Assembly: GCA_029781865.1 (NCBI GenBank)
Contig: JAKOVW010000039.1
Span: 62,001 to 126,000, forward strand
Source of the DNA: Bacteroidota bacterium
GTDB lineage: Bacteria; Bacteroidota; Bacteroidia; Chitinophagales; Saprospiraceae
DNA length: 64,000 nucleotides
Direction of reading: 5' to 3'
The notes below the pieces were generated by a model. That model saw nothing but the letters and a program-made list of their open reading frames with translations, did no database searches and was not told where the DNA came from. Positions 9,095 to 17,869 of this stretch are shown here, in pieces; positions within the stretch are counted from its first letter, which is position 1; each line of letters opens with the position of its first letter. A program made the translations under genes and the position numbers.

Positions 9095-10465
9095 ATGAAA
9101 CGAAGAGACTTTCTAAGACAATCGAGCTTATTCGGAGGAATCGCCATCACAGCACCTTCCATCATTTCAGAAACTATTGCCAAAGGCAAAAAACCAAAAT
9201 CCGTTATTGTCATCGGAGCAGGATTCTCCGGTCTTGCTGCTGCATATGCTTTAAAAAAACAAGGCATACGGGTGACCGTGCTGGAAGCAAGGAACAGGAT
9301 CGGCGGAAGGGTGTTTTCCTTTAAGCCAAAAACAACCCTTGACAATGTCATTGAGTTGGGTGCCGAATGGGTGGGTCAATCACATGAACGCGTGATTGCT
9401 TTGTGTAAAGAATTTGGTCTGGAATTATTCAACAATCAATTTGAAACGCATCTGACCTTTCAGGGAGAATATCAAAAGGCAAATACATGGAATACGAGTC
9501 CTGAATTTGACGCTTTCTGGAAACAAAAAGAACAGCTCTGGAAAACCTATTCACATGAATTCAAGAAAAAACTGGATAAGCAAGACTGGTGGCGATTCTT
9601 ATCTAATAAAGGATTCAGCGATCGCGATTTGTTATTGCGCGAATTGATGGACAGCACGGATTTTGGTGAAAGCATCCGCCACGTTTCAGCATTTGCTGCA
9701 TTTGCAGAGTATGCCGAAAGCAGTGAAAAAAATGAAATGGATTTAAAAATAAAAAATGGCAACGGCATGCTTGCGGAAAAATTAGCAGATGCCATTGGCC
9801 GCGAATTTATTTTAACCAACCACAGTGTACTGCAAATCGATCAGGATATGAAAAACGGTGTAACGGTGCATTGTGCGGACGGAACAAAATTCAATGCTGA
9901 AAAATTGGTTTGCACCGTTCCCACGTATTCTCTTCAAAAAATAAAATGGACTCCACACCTTCCGGGTATACAAATTGATGCGCTTAACTCATTGCAATAT
10001 GCACGCATCGGAAAATTTCCAATGGTATTTATCGAACGATTCTGGAAGGAAGAAAACTTTGATATGATTACCGATACACCCGCTCACTATTTTTATCATG
10101 GCACCAAAGATCAACCCGGCAAACCAGGAGTTTTGATTTCATATGCCATTGGGGAAAAAGCTGATGTACTGGCTTCTGTTACACAGGAACAACGCGAAGA
10201 AATAATTCTGAATGCATTAAAACCTGCATTCGGAGATGTGCGGAAATATCTCAACGAAAGTCTGATGTATTACTGGGGCATTGATGCTTTTTCAAAAGGC
10301 GCCTATGCCTTCTATGGAAAAGGACAATGGTTCGGTACGATGCCGGTTTTGAAACAACATCATATGCACACTTATTTTGCAGGCGAACATCTTGCAGACT
10401 GGCAGGGATTCATGGAAGGAGCAATCAATAGCGGTGAGGAAGCGGTGAAACAGATGTTGGGGTGA
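9095..10465 (+). CDS. Flavin amine oxidase with Tat signal
   Basis: The ATG at 9095 is preferred over an upstream TTG-type start at 9011. It places a Tat signal (KRRDFLRQSSLFGG) at the N-terminus and gives 456 residues. After the signal comes the FAD-binding Rossmann motif VIVIGAGFSGLAAAYAL (near residue 40), then EARNRIGGRVFS. The C-terminal flavin motif is YFAGEHLADWQGFMEGAI. This is the monoamine oxidase/phytoene desaturase-like amino-oxidase family, probably oxidising an amine in the periplasm; the substrate is unknown. The gene is divergent from the formate dehydrogenase gene. Confidence 0.87.
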   Translation: MKRRDFLRQSSLFGGIAITAPSIISETIAKGKKPKSVIVIGAGFSGLAAAYALKKQGIRVTVLEARNRIGGRVFSFKPKTTLDNVIELGAEWVGQSHERVIALCKEFGLELFNNQFETHLTFQGEYQKANTWNTSPEFDAFWKQKEQLWKTYSHEFKKKLDKQDWWRFLSNKGFSDRDLLLRELMDSTDFGESIRHVSAFAAFAEYAESSEKNEMDLKIKNGNGMLAEKLADAIGREFILTNHSVLQIDQDMKNGVTVHCADGTKFNAEKLVCTVPTYSLQKIKWTPHLPGIQIDALNSLQYARIGKFPMVFIERFWKEENFDMITDTPAHYFYHGTKDQPGKPGVLISYAIGEKADVLASVTQEQREEIILNALKPAFGDVRKYLNESLMYYWGIDAFSKGAYAFYGKGQWFGTMPVLKQHHMHTYFAGEHLADWQGFMEGAINSGEEAVKQMLG

Positions 10466-10595
10466 GATAGGAAGGAGGAGTTAGAAGTTAGAAGTGATGA
10501 GTGATGAGTGATGAGTTAGGAACTAGGAGCCAGGAGCTAGGAGATATGAGTTAGAAGTTAGGAGTTATAGGGTATTTATGTTGAGAAAGGAGTTA
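10466..10595 (+). repeat. Degenerate 7-bp repeat array C
   Basis: The array starts just after the amine oxidase stop and continues as GAGTTAGAAGTTAGAAGTGATG-like heptamers in the direction of that gene. It belongs to the same family as the arrays near 1.0, 4.1, 17.6, 36.5 and 38.0 kb. Confidence 0.8.
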
Positions 10596-10640
10596 GTTGG
10601 GGGGAAGTAGGAATAAAAATCTCACGATGATGTAATTAGC

Positions 10641-11335
10641 ATGTTGTTGCAAGTTTGCAACTTGCAACAACATGATTGTGGTTTGTAAATAATTCTTGTT
10701 GCATTCCAAAAATATGCAATTACAAAACAGTTGTCGGTTGCAAACATGCAACAACACGATGGTGGTCTGTAAATAATTTTTGTTACAATCTAAAAATATG
10801 CAATTACAAAATAGTTGCAAGTTGCAAACTTGCAACAACACGATTGTGGTTTGTAAATAATTCTTGTTGTAATCCAAAAATATGCAATTACAAAACAGTT
10901 GCAAGTTGCAAACTTGCAACAACACGATGGTGGTCTGTAAATAATTTTTGTTGCAATCTAAAAATATGCAATTACAAAACAGTTGCACCTTGCAAACTTG
11001 CAACAACACGATGGTGGTTTATAAATAATTCTTATTGCAATCCAAAAATATGCAATTACAAAACAGTTGCACGCTGCAAACTTGCAACAACATGATCTTG
11101 ACGTATGTGCGACAAATTACGAATATCCAAAATATTACAGTTGTAAGTTGCAAACTTGCACTAACTAGTAGGTTTGAAAGTAAATTTCATGAAAATTGCA
11201 ATCAAGCAACAACTATTAATCAGCATTTTGTTGCAAGTTTGCAACTTGCAACAAAATATAAACTTGATAGAACAATATGTAATTTTACTTAAACTACCCT
11301 GCACATGTTGTTGCAAGTTTGCAACTTGCAACAGT
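10641..11335. repeat. 84-bp palindromic tandem repeat, about six copies, with flanking palindromes
   Basis: The anchor GCAACAACA recurs at 10664, 10748, 10832, 10916, 11000 and 11084, an exact 84-bp period. Each unit carries an inverted repeat of the form TTGCAAGT...ACTTGCAA followed by a conserved stretch with TGTAAATAATT and ATATGCAATTACAAAA. Further palindromes without the rest of the unit lie at about 10641-10675, 11228-11258 and 11303-11333. Because 84 is divisible by 3, long open frames appear on both strands, but the cysteine- and asparagine-rich translations are judged to be artefacts. Confidence 0.9.
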
Positions 11336-11374
11336 TGAAAACAACAACTGAAATTGAAAACTAGCTTACGGAAT

Positions 11375-11713
11375 TCAATCCGTTATTTTTCCTCCAAGCT
11401 CCCACCATTTAATGATAATCTGAATTTCATTAGCACTCAATGATCCTGTTTGAGGCATTCTCTTATTTGTAGGTGTGGAAGGATCATTTACTGCAGCTTT
11501 AATCGAAGCATAGGAATTACTAATTTCTTCATCGGTATCAAATGCCGTTGGGCGTCCCTGCCAGCTTCCTGTTGAAGCATGACAGCTCAGGCAATGATTG
11601 GAAATAATAGTTTTGACTTTAGGAAAGTATGGTGCAGTAACCGATACCTCCTCTTTACTACAGGAACTCAGTACGCAAACCAGGGCAATTGCAAATCCAA
11701 CAAATCTTTTCAT
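11375..11713 (-). CDS. c-type cytochrome-like lipoprotein
   Basis: The 112-residue product has a lipoprotein signal with lipobox ending LSSCS (Cys near residue 18). One haem c attachment motif, CLSCH, lies near residue 41. The later MPQTGSLS segment could supply the axial methionine. The C-terminus NEIQIIIKWWELGGK is typical of small cytochrome c modules of the Bacteroidota planctomycete-type group. It probably sits on the membrane as an electron carrier. It is a single gene after the palindromic repeat region. Confidence 0.82.
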   Translation of the reverse strand: MKRFVGFAIALVCVLSSCSKEEVSVTAPYFPKVKTIISNHCLSCHASTGSWQGRPTAFDTDEEISNSYASIKAAVNDPSTPTNKRMPQTGSLSANEIQIIIKWWELGGKITD

Positions 11714-11831
11714 CCGGATAATTTATCCCTGTCTAACGGCAATGAAGTAATAACGCTGCCTGGAACATTTTTTTAAAAGGAATTAAACGCAATTAACCCA
11801 CTTTTCCTAATAATCATATCCTGGTTGTGAC

Positions 11832-13448
11832 TTATAAATTCACCAACTGCAATAATTTTAGTAACCATTGCTGATACTGAAACACATCCTTTGGTTTTGA
11901 TGCAATCATATTCACCATGATGTCATAATGCTCCTTTTTCGTCCAGCCATATGCTTCTGAAATCAATGCAAGATCGGTGAGTACTTTTAGTTCTGACTTA
12001 TTATGAACGGGTTTATAACCGGATTTTTGAATAAAATTCTCAACACAAGTTTGCTCGGCATCTGCACGAAGATCCTTGTATTTAAGTCTGATCATTTCGC
12101 TAATCTGATTCCGTATCTGCCACATGGCCAAGGGAACTTTGCTTCCCAGCTGAAGAGCAATGTTGCTTTCTGTAAATCGTTCCAGGGTTTTTGATTTGCT
12201 CCGGTATTTTTTATTTGTTGAAATTTTATTGAATTCTGATTTTGCAAGTTGATTAAGTGATTTGTCCAGCGGCCTGAATCCAAACCGATAATAAAACCAG
12301 AATGCACCGGACTCTATACCTTCTGGATTATCCAAACCATATTGATACGGTTCAACTTCATAATAATCTATATTGAACAATTGCCGGTAAATGCGCAATA
12401 ACTGGCATAAGATATAACCTGACTCTCCTCCCCTGAACCAATCGAAAATATTAATTCCAAACAGTGCCCGCTTGCCCAATATCCACGCACCTCCATAGGC
12501 TGCAGGATATCCATTGCGGAACAAGGTATAACCTACATAAGACTCCAGGGGCAATTGTCTTTCCGGAACCATGGTAAACAAAGCAATGGAAATGCCACGC
12601 TCCAATTCATAATATCGCAGGCTCTCTTCGTCCATGTAAGTGACAGGCTCTGTTTCACGCAAAAGCACCATTAATTTAATTTTGATAACGCGTATCAATT
12701 CCTTTTTCTGATCCTGTAACAATACGGTATGGTTTGACACCAGAGAATTCATCAAATTCAGATGATCAAACTTTTTAATGATTTTGTCGTGATAAAAGAC
12801 TGTGGCAAATGATAATTGATTAAAAGATTTGCTCCAGTTGCGATTTTTCAATTGAATCGCAAAGGTCAGATTCAATGCATCAAACAAATAATCTTTAATC
12901 AATGGCTGATCTGTTACCCGTTTGAATTCAGATAACAGAAATGGCAGCAACTGTTTATTCTTAACGCGGAGCAATTCAATCAGCGCTTCATTTTCATCCT
13001 CCACTGCAGTTACTTCTTTCTCAATATCAGGGAGTGTCAATTTTAAAATCGATTTAAATTCAGTACCGTTGGGATCATAGTCTTCTAACTGAACCGGTAA
13101 ATCATTTTCAATCATCCAGCTAACCAAATCGATTGAAAAATTTGAAACGATGCATGTATGTGGCATTCCGCTATTCTGCCACTTCCGGATTTTTACATGA
13201 TCCATGCTTTTGAGAAAACGAGCCACCCGTTCTAATTCCGATATAGCCAGACTATGAATTTTAGGATCCGGTGGATGCGCACAAATAAAAAGCAATGTAT
13301 TAACATACTGCTCCAAAGATGGTGTGTATGGAAGAATAGATTTCTTTAAATGCTGTAAATAGTGTTTCTTTTGGATATTACTTTGCTCATCATATTGAGC
13401 AATGATTTGCTGAAGCCGACGAAGATTAGTTGTAAAACTGATTTTCAT
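11832..13448 (-). CDS. Large cytoplasmic protein of unknown function with a possible GNAT-like segment
   Basis: The protein is 538 residues with no signal peptide. The first half is mostly helical. Around residues 300-410 the pattern YVGYTLFRNGYPAAYGGAWI, then a Gly-rich turn (FRGGESGY), then GAFWFYYRFGFRPLD resembles the core of an N-acetyltransferase (GNAT) fold. This is an inference from pattern, not a firm family match. The C-terminal 130 residues are helical again. The gene stands alone between the cytochrome gene and HU. Confidence 0.75.
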   Translation of the reverse strand: MKISFTTNLRRLQQIIAQYDEQSNIQKKHYLQHLKKSILPYTPSLEQYVNTLLFICAHPPDPKIHSLAISELERVARFLKSMDHVKIRKWQNSGMPHTCIVSNFSIDLVSWMIENDLPVQLEDYDPNGTEFKSILKLTLPDIEKEVTAVEDENEALIELLRVKNKQLLPFLLSEFKRVTDQPLIKDYLFDALNLTFAIQLKNRNWSKSFNQLSFATVFYHDKIIKKFDHLNLMNSLVSNHTVLLQDQKKELIRVIKIKLMVLLRETEPVTYMDEESLRYYELERGISIALFTMVPERQLPLESYVGYTLFRNGYPAAYGGAWILGKRALFGINIFDWFRGGESGYILCQLLRIYRQLFNIDYYEVEPYQYGLDNPEGIESGAFWFYYRFGFRPLDKSLNQLAKSEFNKISTNKKYRSKSKTLERFTESNIALQLGSKVPLAMWQIRNQISEMIRLKYKDLRADAEQTCVENFIQKSGYKPVHNKSELKVLTDLALISEAYGWTKKEHYDIMVNMIASKPKDVFQYQQWLLKLLQLVNL

Positions 13449-13513
13449 ATTTAAGCTAAAATTAAATATAGAAATGAGATTCCTGCAAGAAATGTCCTTT
13501 ATGTATGTACAAT

Positions 13514-13544
13514 AAAAAACCCGGAGATTAATATCCCCGGGTTT
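13514..13544 (-). terminator. Rho-independent terminator of the HU gene
   Basis: An 8-bp stem (AAACCCGG at 13517-13524, CCGGGTTT at 13537-13544) closes a 12-nt loop. Read on the minus strand it is followed by a run of T residues. It lies about 55 bp after the HU stop codon. Confidence 0.75.
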
Positions 13545-13596
13545 AGATCTTTAGCCAAATCCATGCGTTCAGATTGAACTCACAGATTTGTAAGGA

Positions 13597-13872
13597 TTAC
13601 TTTCTAACTGCGTCAGAAAGTCCTTTTCCTGCTTTGAATTTTGCCACACGTCTTTTGGCAATTTTAATTGGCTTACCAGTTGCAGGGTTTCTTCCGGTTC
13701 TGGCTTTACGCTCAGAAGTTGAAAATGTACCAAATCCAACAAGGATGACGCTTTCTCCTTTTTTCAGACTTTTTTCAATTGCAGTCAAAATAGTATCCAG
13801 AGCTGTGCCAGCTTGTACTTTAGTAATTTCTGCTTCCTTAGCAATCGCGTTAATCAAATCAGCTTTATTCAT
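13597..13872 (-). CDS. hup: HU family DNA-binding protein
   Basis: The 91-residue sequence is a full-length HU/IHF-family histone-like protein. The dimerisation helices begin MNKADLINAIAKEA. The conserved VGFGTFSTSERKARTGRNP arm with the Arg-Asn-Pro tip lies at about residues 45-64, and the end is IAKRRVAKFKAGKGL. It compacts and bends DNA in the nucleoid. A good promoter lies upstream and a terminator downstream, so it is a single-gene unit. Confidence 0.95.
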   Translation of the reverse strand: MNKADLINAIAKEAEITKVQAGTALDTILTAIEKSLKKGESVILVGFGTFSTSERKARTGRNPATGKPIKIAKRRVAKFKAGKGLSDAVRK

Positions 13873-13903
13873 GTTTTAATTTTTAATGGTTAAATTTACA
13901 CCA

Positions 13904-13934
13904 CAAATATATATTAGTTTTTTTGTTTATACAA
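13904..13934 (-). promoter_or_regulatory. Promoter of the HU gene (TTG-N20-TATATTTG)
   Basis: On the minus strand, TTG (13932-13934) is separated by 20 bp from TATATTTG (13904-13911), a full match to the Bacteroidota -7 consensus TAnnTTTG. The ATG follows about 32 bp later. Confidence 0.65.
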
Positions 13935-14057
13935 TACACATATAAAAATAAATTATATTTAGAAAGCCTGAAAGATAAGCTTTGTAAGGGCAATTATCAC
14001 CTAAAAGCCTGTAAAATAAGCCTATCTGCAAATTCAAATCATTCAAATGCCTGAAAA

Positions 14058-14261
14058 ATGGATAGATTTAAAAGATACCAATTGCAAATTTTTTTATTGT
14101 TTTTTGTGTTTTTGATTGCTTTGGGATGTTCCGGAAGTAAAAAATCGGGATGCCCCGGAGAAGATGCTCAGGTAAAAGTGGATAAAAAAGGGATGCCAAC
14201 CTCCAAACCAAAGTCCGGTTTATTTGACAAGAAGACCACTAAGAAAATGGGGAAATTATAA
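14058..14261 (+). CDS. Small lipoprotein
   Basis: The 67-residue product has a basic start, a hydrophobic stretch (residues 9-23) and a lipobox FLIALGC ending at about Cys24, so it should be lipid-anchored. The mature part is Lys/Gly/Ser-rich with one further Cys and no domain. Its stop codon abuts the end of the convergent ABC permease gene at 14262. It is short, so coding status is likely rather than certain. Confidence 0.62.
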   Translation: MDRFKRYQLQIFLLFFVFLIALGCSGSKKSGCPGEDAQVKVDKKGMPTSKPKSGLFDKKTTKKMGKL

Positions 14262-15464
14262 TCAGGCTTCATAATCTCTGATCCGCTTCCTGCCGGACCA
14301 TAATTCTCCAAACGCATTTAAAGTCGCAACCAGCCAAAAAACCAGCAGACCGGGAAAAACAACCACCCACCAGGCAGCTGGAAAACTTCGTGCTGAATAC
14401 ATCATGGTCCCCAGACTTACTTCCTCCAATGGCATTCCCAGTCCTAAAAAAGATAGCGTCGCTTCCAATAAAATAATGTTGGCAATGCCAAAAGCAAGAA
14501 TTGGGATCAGATCCGAAAGCACTTTTGGCAAAATGTGTTTAATATAAATTTTCCAATTCGATTGACCAATTGCAATTAATGAATCGATATAGCATTCATT
14601 ACAGGTGGATGAGGTAAATGCTCTGGTATATTTTGCAATGACCGGAGTATACACTACTGAAATCAAACAAGCCAGTCCGATCACTCCCGGATTTTTGAAA
14701 ATCTGTAGCAGGATTAACAAAATAAGAATCAGCGGAATTGATTTCATGATTTCGATATACCGCAAACTGATAAAATCCAAACGACAATCAATCATTGGAT
14801 TTTTATTGATCAATAAAAATCCGGCAAATAAAGCAATTGATAAAATCAAGCAAAGCATCACAAAAGACTGGAAAGGAATGCCCTTCCATTCTATAAATAA
14901 TATAATCATATAGAGCACCAGCAGAACCGATAAGCAGATCAACAGAAATGACCACAACGAAATCCTGTTCATCCTCGAAGATTGATACACAAATACAGAA
15001 CCTATGAAAATACCCAATATGCCGGAAATGAAAATGGTCAGAAGAGACAACTTTATACTTTTGTGTAATCCATAGATGCAACCTGCAAAAACATCTCGGC
15101 CTAAATCATAAGAACCCAAAATAAAAAAACCGCCGGCCTGATTTTTTGATAATGGTGCCAGCCATGCTGAATTAGATTCCATACGTTTGGGATCCATTGT
15201 GATCATTGGCCAGATAACAAAATCATATTTCAATTGATGGTAATCGTATTGGGCCTTTGAACTTAGATCCAAAAGAAATTGAGAACCGTCTGCCGGTTTG
15301 TCATTCAGAAATAGTGCATGCCACACGCCATTGTATTTACACATGATGGGCTTATCTCCGATAAGAATACCGGTAAACAATAATGAAACCAAAATAACAT
15401 GCATGGAGATCATCAGCATATTATGACCTGCCCAATACTGTTTATATGTTTTCATCAATTTCAT
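14262..15464 (-). CDS. ABC transporter permease, OppC/DppC-like
   Basis: The 400-residue membrane protein carries a C-terminal BPD_transp_1 permease domain. The EAA-type coupling loop is visible as SLIAIGQSNWKIYIKHILP, followed by LLEATLSFLGLGMP, which is characteristic of OppC/DppC. An unusually long soluble segment of about 110 residues sits between the first helix (about 15-35) and the second. It overlaps the OppB-like gene by 4 bp. The usual ATPase and substrate-binding genes are not adjacent. Confidence 0.87.
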   Translation of the reverse strand: MKLMKTYKQYWAGHNMLMISMHVILVSLLFTGILIGDKPIMCKYNGVWHALFLNDKPADGSQFLLDLSSKAQYDYHQLKYDFVIWPMITMDPKRMESNSAWLAPLSKNQAGGFFILGSYDLGRDVFAGCIYGLHKSIKLSLLTIFISGILGIFIGSVFVYQSSRMNRISLWSFLLICLSVLLVLYMIILFIEWKGIPFQSFVMLCLILSIALFAGFLLINKNPMIDCRLDFISLRYIEIMKSIPLILILLILLQIFKNPGVIGLACLISVVYTPVIAKYTRAFTSSTCNECYIDSLIAIGQSNWKIYIKHILPKVLSDLIPILAFGIANIILLEATLSFLGLGMPLEEVSLGTMMYSARSFPAAWWVVVFPGLLVFWLVATLNAFGELWSGRKRIRDYEA

Positions 15465-16498
15465 TTGACCTGATTCAATCTTGGATCAACATAATGAAGT
15501 AAAGCATCCGAAACTATAAAGCCAATGATCGTCAAAGCAGAACCAAATAGAAACAAAAACTGAACTACCGGCCAATCGCGCATAGATATAGATAAATACA
15601 TGAGTCTTCCCAATCCGGGTATACTGAAAATTTGTTCGATGATCAACGAACCGGAAATCAAAGCAGGAAAAATGCCGGCAAACCAGGCAATCATCGGAAT
15701 CATAGCAAGTGGCATCGCTTCTTTCCACAAAGCTTGCTGAACAGACATACCACTACTTAAGGCACGCGTCCAGAATAATTGTTGCAAACTGTTTTCCAAA
15801 CCATTTTTTATGATTCTGACTAAATACGCCAGAGCAGGTAATACGAGACACAATAAGGGCAACACAAGATATTGCGGATAATAAAACCACAGGGTAAAGG
15901 GATTTTCGGATGATACAGCTGGTAAACCGGAAGGCAACCATTGCAACATATCCGGATTTGCAAAAAATATCAATAACATGGTTGCAAGCCAGAATCCGGG
16001 TATCGAATGTAGCCAGATTAATCCGTTATCTATAAAGCGAAGAGCTGATGAATCCGGATACTGAATTCTTTTCAATGCAATCCATAGACTAAACACAATG
16101 ACCAGAATGATAGCAGGAATTTGCAAAATCAATGACCACGGAAATGCATGTATAAATTTATCCTTTACTTCAACTCCATCAATCAATGATTTTCCAAATC
16201 GCAATGTTGCATACGATTTCAATTTCTGATGATACTCGTTGTTCAATCCATTCCATTGCCATATTGGCATAACAGAAAACAAATCATCTCCGGTTTTTTT
16301 TTCAGGTATAATAGAAAAATAAAACAAGGGAATTGGATTTGCATTTTCATTTTCATTTTGTTGCGAGAAATTTTCTTCTGATTTCATAAGCTCATCATAA
16401 CTTCCCGGAATCAATCGAACCATCCATAAACAGAGAAGCAAAATAAAAAGCAGCAGAAAGAACCCACCAAGCAACCGTGTAATGATAAATCGCATCAT
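15461..16498 (-). CDS. ABC transporter permease, OppB/DppB-like
   Basis: The 345-residue integral membrane protein is the first gene of a two-gene operon with the OppC-like permease. The N-terminal helix is followed by the LIPGSYDELM motif of OppB-type proteins. The C-terminal permease domain includes FWTRALSSGMSVQQALWKEA and LIEQIFSIPGLGRLM, both family hallmarks. Together the pair would form the membrane channel for peptides or a similar solute. A periplasmic insertion of about 90 residues follows helix 1. Confidence 0.88.
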   Translation of the reverse strand: MMRFIITRLLGGFFLLLFILLLCLWMVRLIPGSYDELMKSEENFSQQNENENANPIPLFYFSIIPEKKTGDDLFSVMPIWQWNGLNNEYHQKLKSYATLRFGKSLIDGVEVKDKFIHAFPWSLILQIPAIILVIVFSLWIALKRIQYPDSSALRFIDNGLIWLHSIPGFWLATMLLIFFANPDMLQWLPSGLPAVSSENPFTLWFYYPQYLVLPLLCLVLPALAYLVRIIKNGLENSLQQLFWTRALSSGMSVQQALWKEAMPLAMIPMIAWFAGIFPALISGSLIIEQIFSIPGLGRLMYLSISMRDWPVVQFLFLFGSALTIIGFIVSDALLHYVDPRLNQVK

Positions 16499-16858
16499 GT
16501 AAAAAGTAAAGGTAGCGAATCGGTGCTATTTATCAAAGATTCATAAATCTCCGGACTTGTTTACAAATTGAAATATCAAGCCTGCTTCACAAATCTATAT
16601 TTTATTGCAATTCTATGGACATTCTGATATAAACTCTATTAAAAATCAGAATGGAAGTATTATCCTACTCGTTTCAGGCAAATTGGTTAAACTCATAGCG
16701 TTTTAAATTCGAAAATCCACTTCATTATATAATCCTGATTCAATTGATTTTAATTGCTTTAATTAATGTCTAAAAAGCTGATTTAGATTCGCCTAAGAAC
16801 CGGATCTGAGTTAACCGGGATTGCACTATAGTTTGTAACTTCGAACTTTCTTATCGAC
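16499..16858. other. Intergenic region, no gene seen
   Basis: This divergent spacer of 360 bp separates the OppB-like gene and the DUF3667 gene. It is AT-rich, with no convincing frame, hairpin or repeat. Confidence 0.5.
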
Positions 16859-17608
16859 ATGGAATCCTGTAAGAATTGCGGAAAAGAACTCCTCGGCGCG
16901 TATTGTTATCAATGCGGTCAAAAAGCAAGAACAGCCCGAATAAGCTGGAAATATCTTTTGGGTGAATTGCTACACTTTTTCACCCATCTTGAGAAAGGCT
17001 TTTTTCATACCGGCATCCAGATGTTAATGAATCCCGGCGCACTGGTCATCCGGTTTCTGGAAGGCAAACGCAAGGAATATCAACCTCCTGTTTCCTATTT
17101 CCTGGTCTGGACGGCCATCTTTATTCTTTTACTCCTGGCTATGGAATTCGTGTTTGGCAAAAATCAGGTCATCCTCTATAATGATTATTACGGACCCGGC
17201 AGATCAACTGAATATGCGATCCGTCATCTGACCTATATCCTGATTGCCATTTTTCCATTCATAAGTGTATACTTCTGGATCTTTGCAGCTAATTTTAAAT
17301 ATAACTATTTTGAAAGCCTGATCACCGTTTTTTACGTAATAGGTACCATACTTTTACTTCAATGTGTATTTGTGATTATGGCCATAGTTATCCACTTGAT
17401 TACCAATAAGAGCGTGAATCTCCTCTATTCAGATTCTCTAAAGATACTTTTTGTGAGTTGGTTTGCGTATTCGTTCCTGAAACTGTTTCCGGTTAAGCAC
17501 AAATTGATCCGGGGTATTGTTTTTGTCCTGTTAAGCTTTGGCAGCTTTACGTTTTGGAGAATCGTTGTGTATCCGTGGCTGGCGGCTTTGATTATCGGTT
17601 ATGAATAA
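16859..17608 (+). CDS. DUF3667 zinc-ribbon membrane protein
   Basis: The 249-residue protein starts with a zinc ribbon (CKNCG near residue 4, CYQCG near 16). The conserved FFTHLEKGFFHTGIQMLMNP and FLEGKRKEYQPPVSYF stretches are diagnostic of DUF3667. Five or so membrane helices follow. The family is common in Bacteroidota and has no established role. It is monocistronic and followed by heptamer array D. Confidence 0.85.
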   Translation: MESCKNCGKELLGAYCYQCGQKARTARISWKYLLGELLHFFTHLEKGFFHTGIQMLMNPGALVIRFLEGKRKEYQPPVSYFLVWTAIFILLLLAMEFVFGKNQVILYNDYYGPGRSTEYAIRHLTYILIAIFPFISVYFWIFAANFKYNYFESLITVFYVIGTILLLQCVFVIMAIVIHLITNKSVNLLYSDSLKILFVSWFAYSFLKLFPVKHKLIRGIVFVLLSFGSFTFWRIVVYPWLAALIIGYE

Positions 17609-17616
17609 TGGAGGGG

Positions 17617-17855
17617 GAGAAGTTATCAGTTGGCAGTTATCAGTTAGCAGTTAGGAGTTAGGAGTTAGGAGTTAGGAGTGGTGAGTGATGAGTGGTGAGT
17701 GGTGAGCTAGGAACTAAGAGCTGTGAGTAAGGAATAGAAGTTAGGAGTGAGGAGTGAGGAGTGAGGAGTGAGAAGTGATGAATGATGAGCTAGGAGCTAG
17801 GAACTAGGAGTGATGAGTGAGAAGTTAGGAGTGTTGAGTTAGGAGTTTGGGGTTA
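17617..17855 (+). repeat. Degenerate 7-bp repeat array D
   Basis: About 240 bp of degenerate AGTTAGG/AGTGAGG heptamers starts just after the DUF3667 stop codon. It is in the same orientation as that gene and ends about 15 bp before the next plus-strand frame. This is the longest array in the window. Confidence 0.8.
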
Positions 17856-17869
17856 TAAAAATAAAGGGT

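Noticed and set aside
10593-11095. Long open frames on both strands of the 84-bp repeat (Cys/Asn-rich repeats)
   Set aside because: Open only because the repeat period is divisible by 3; both strands are open, which argues against either being coding.
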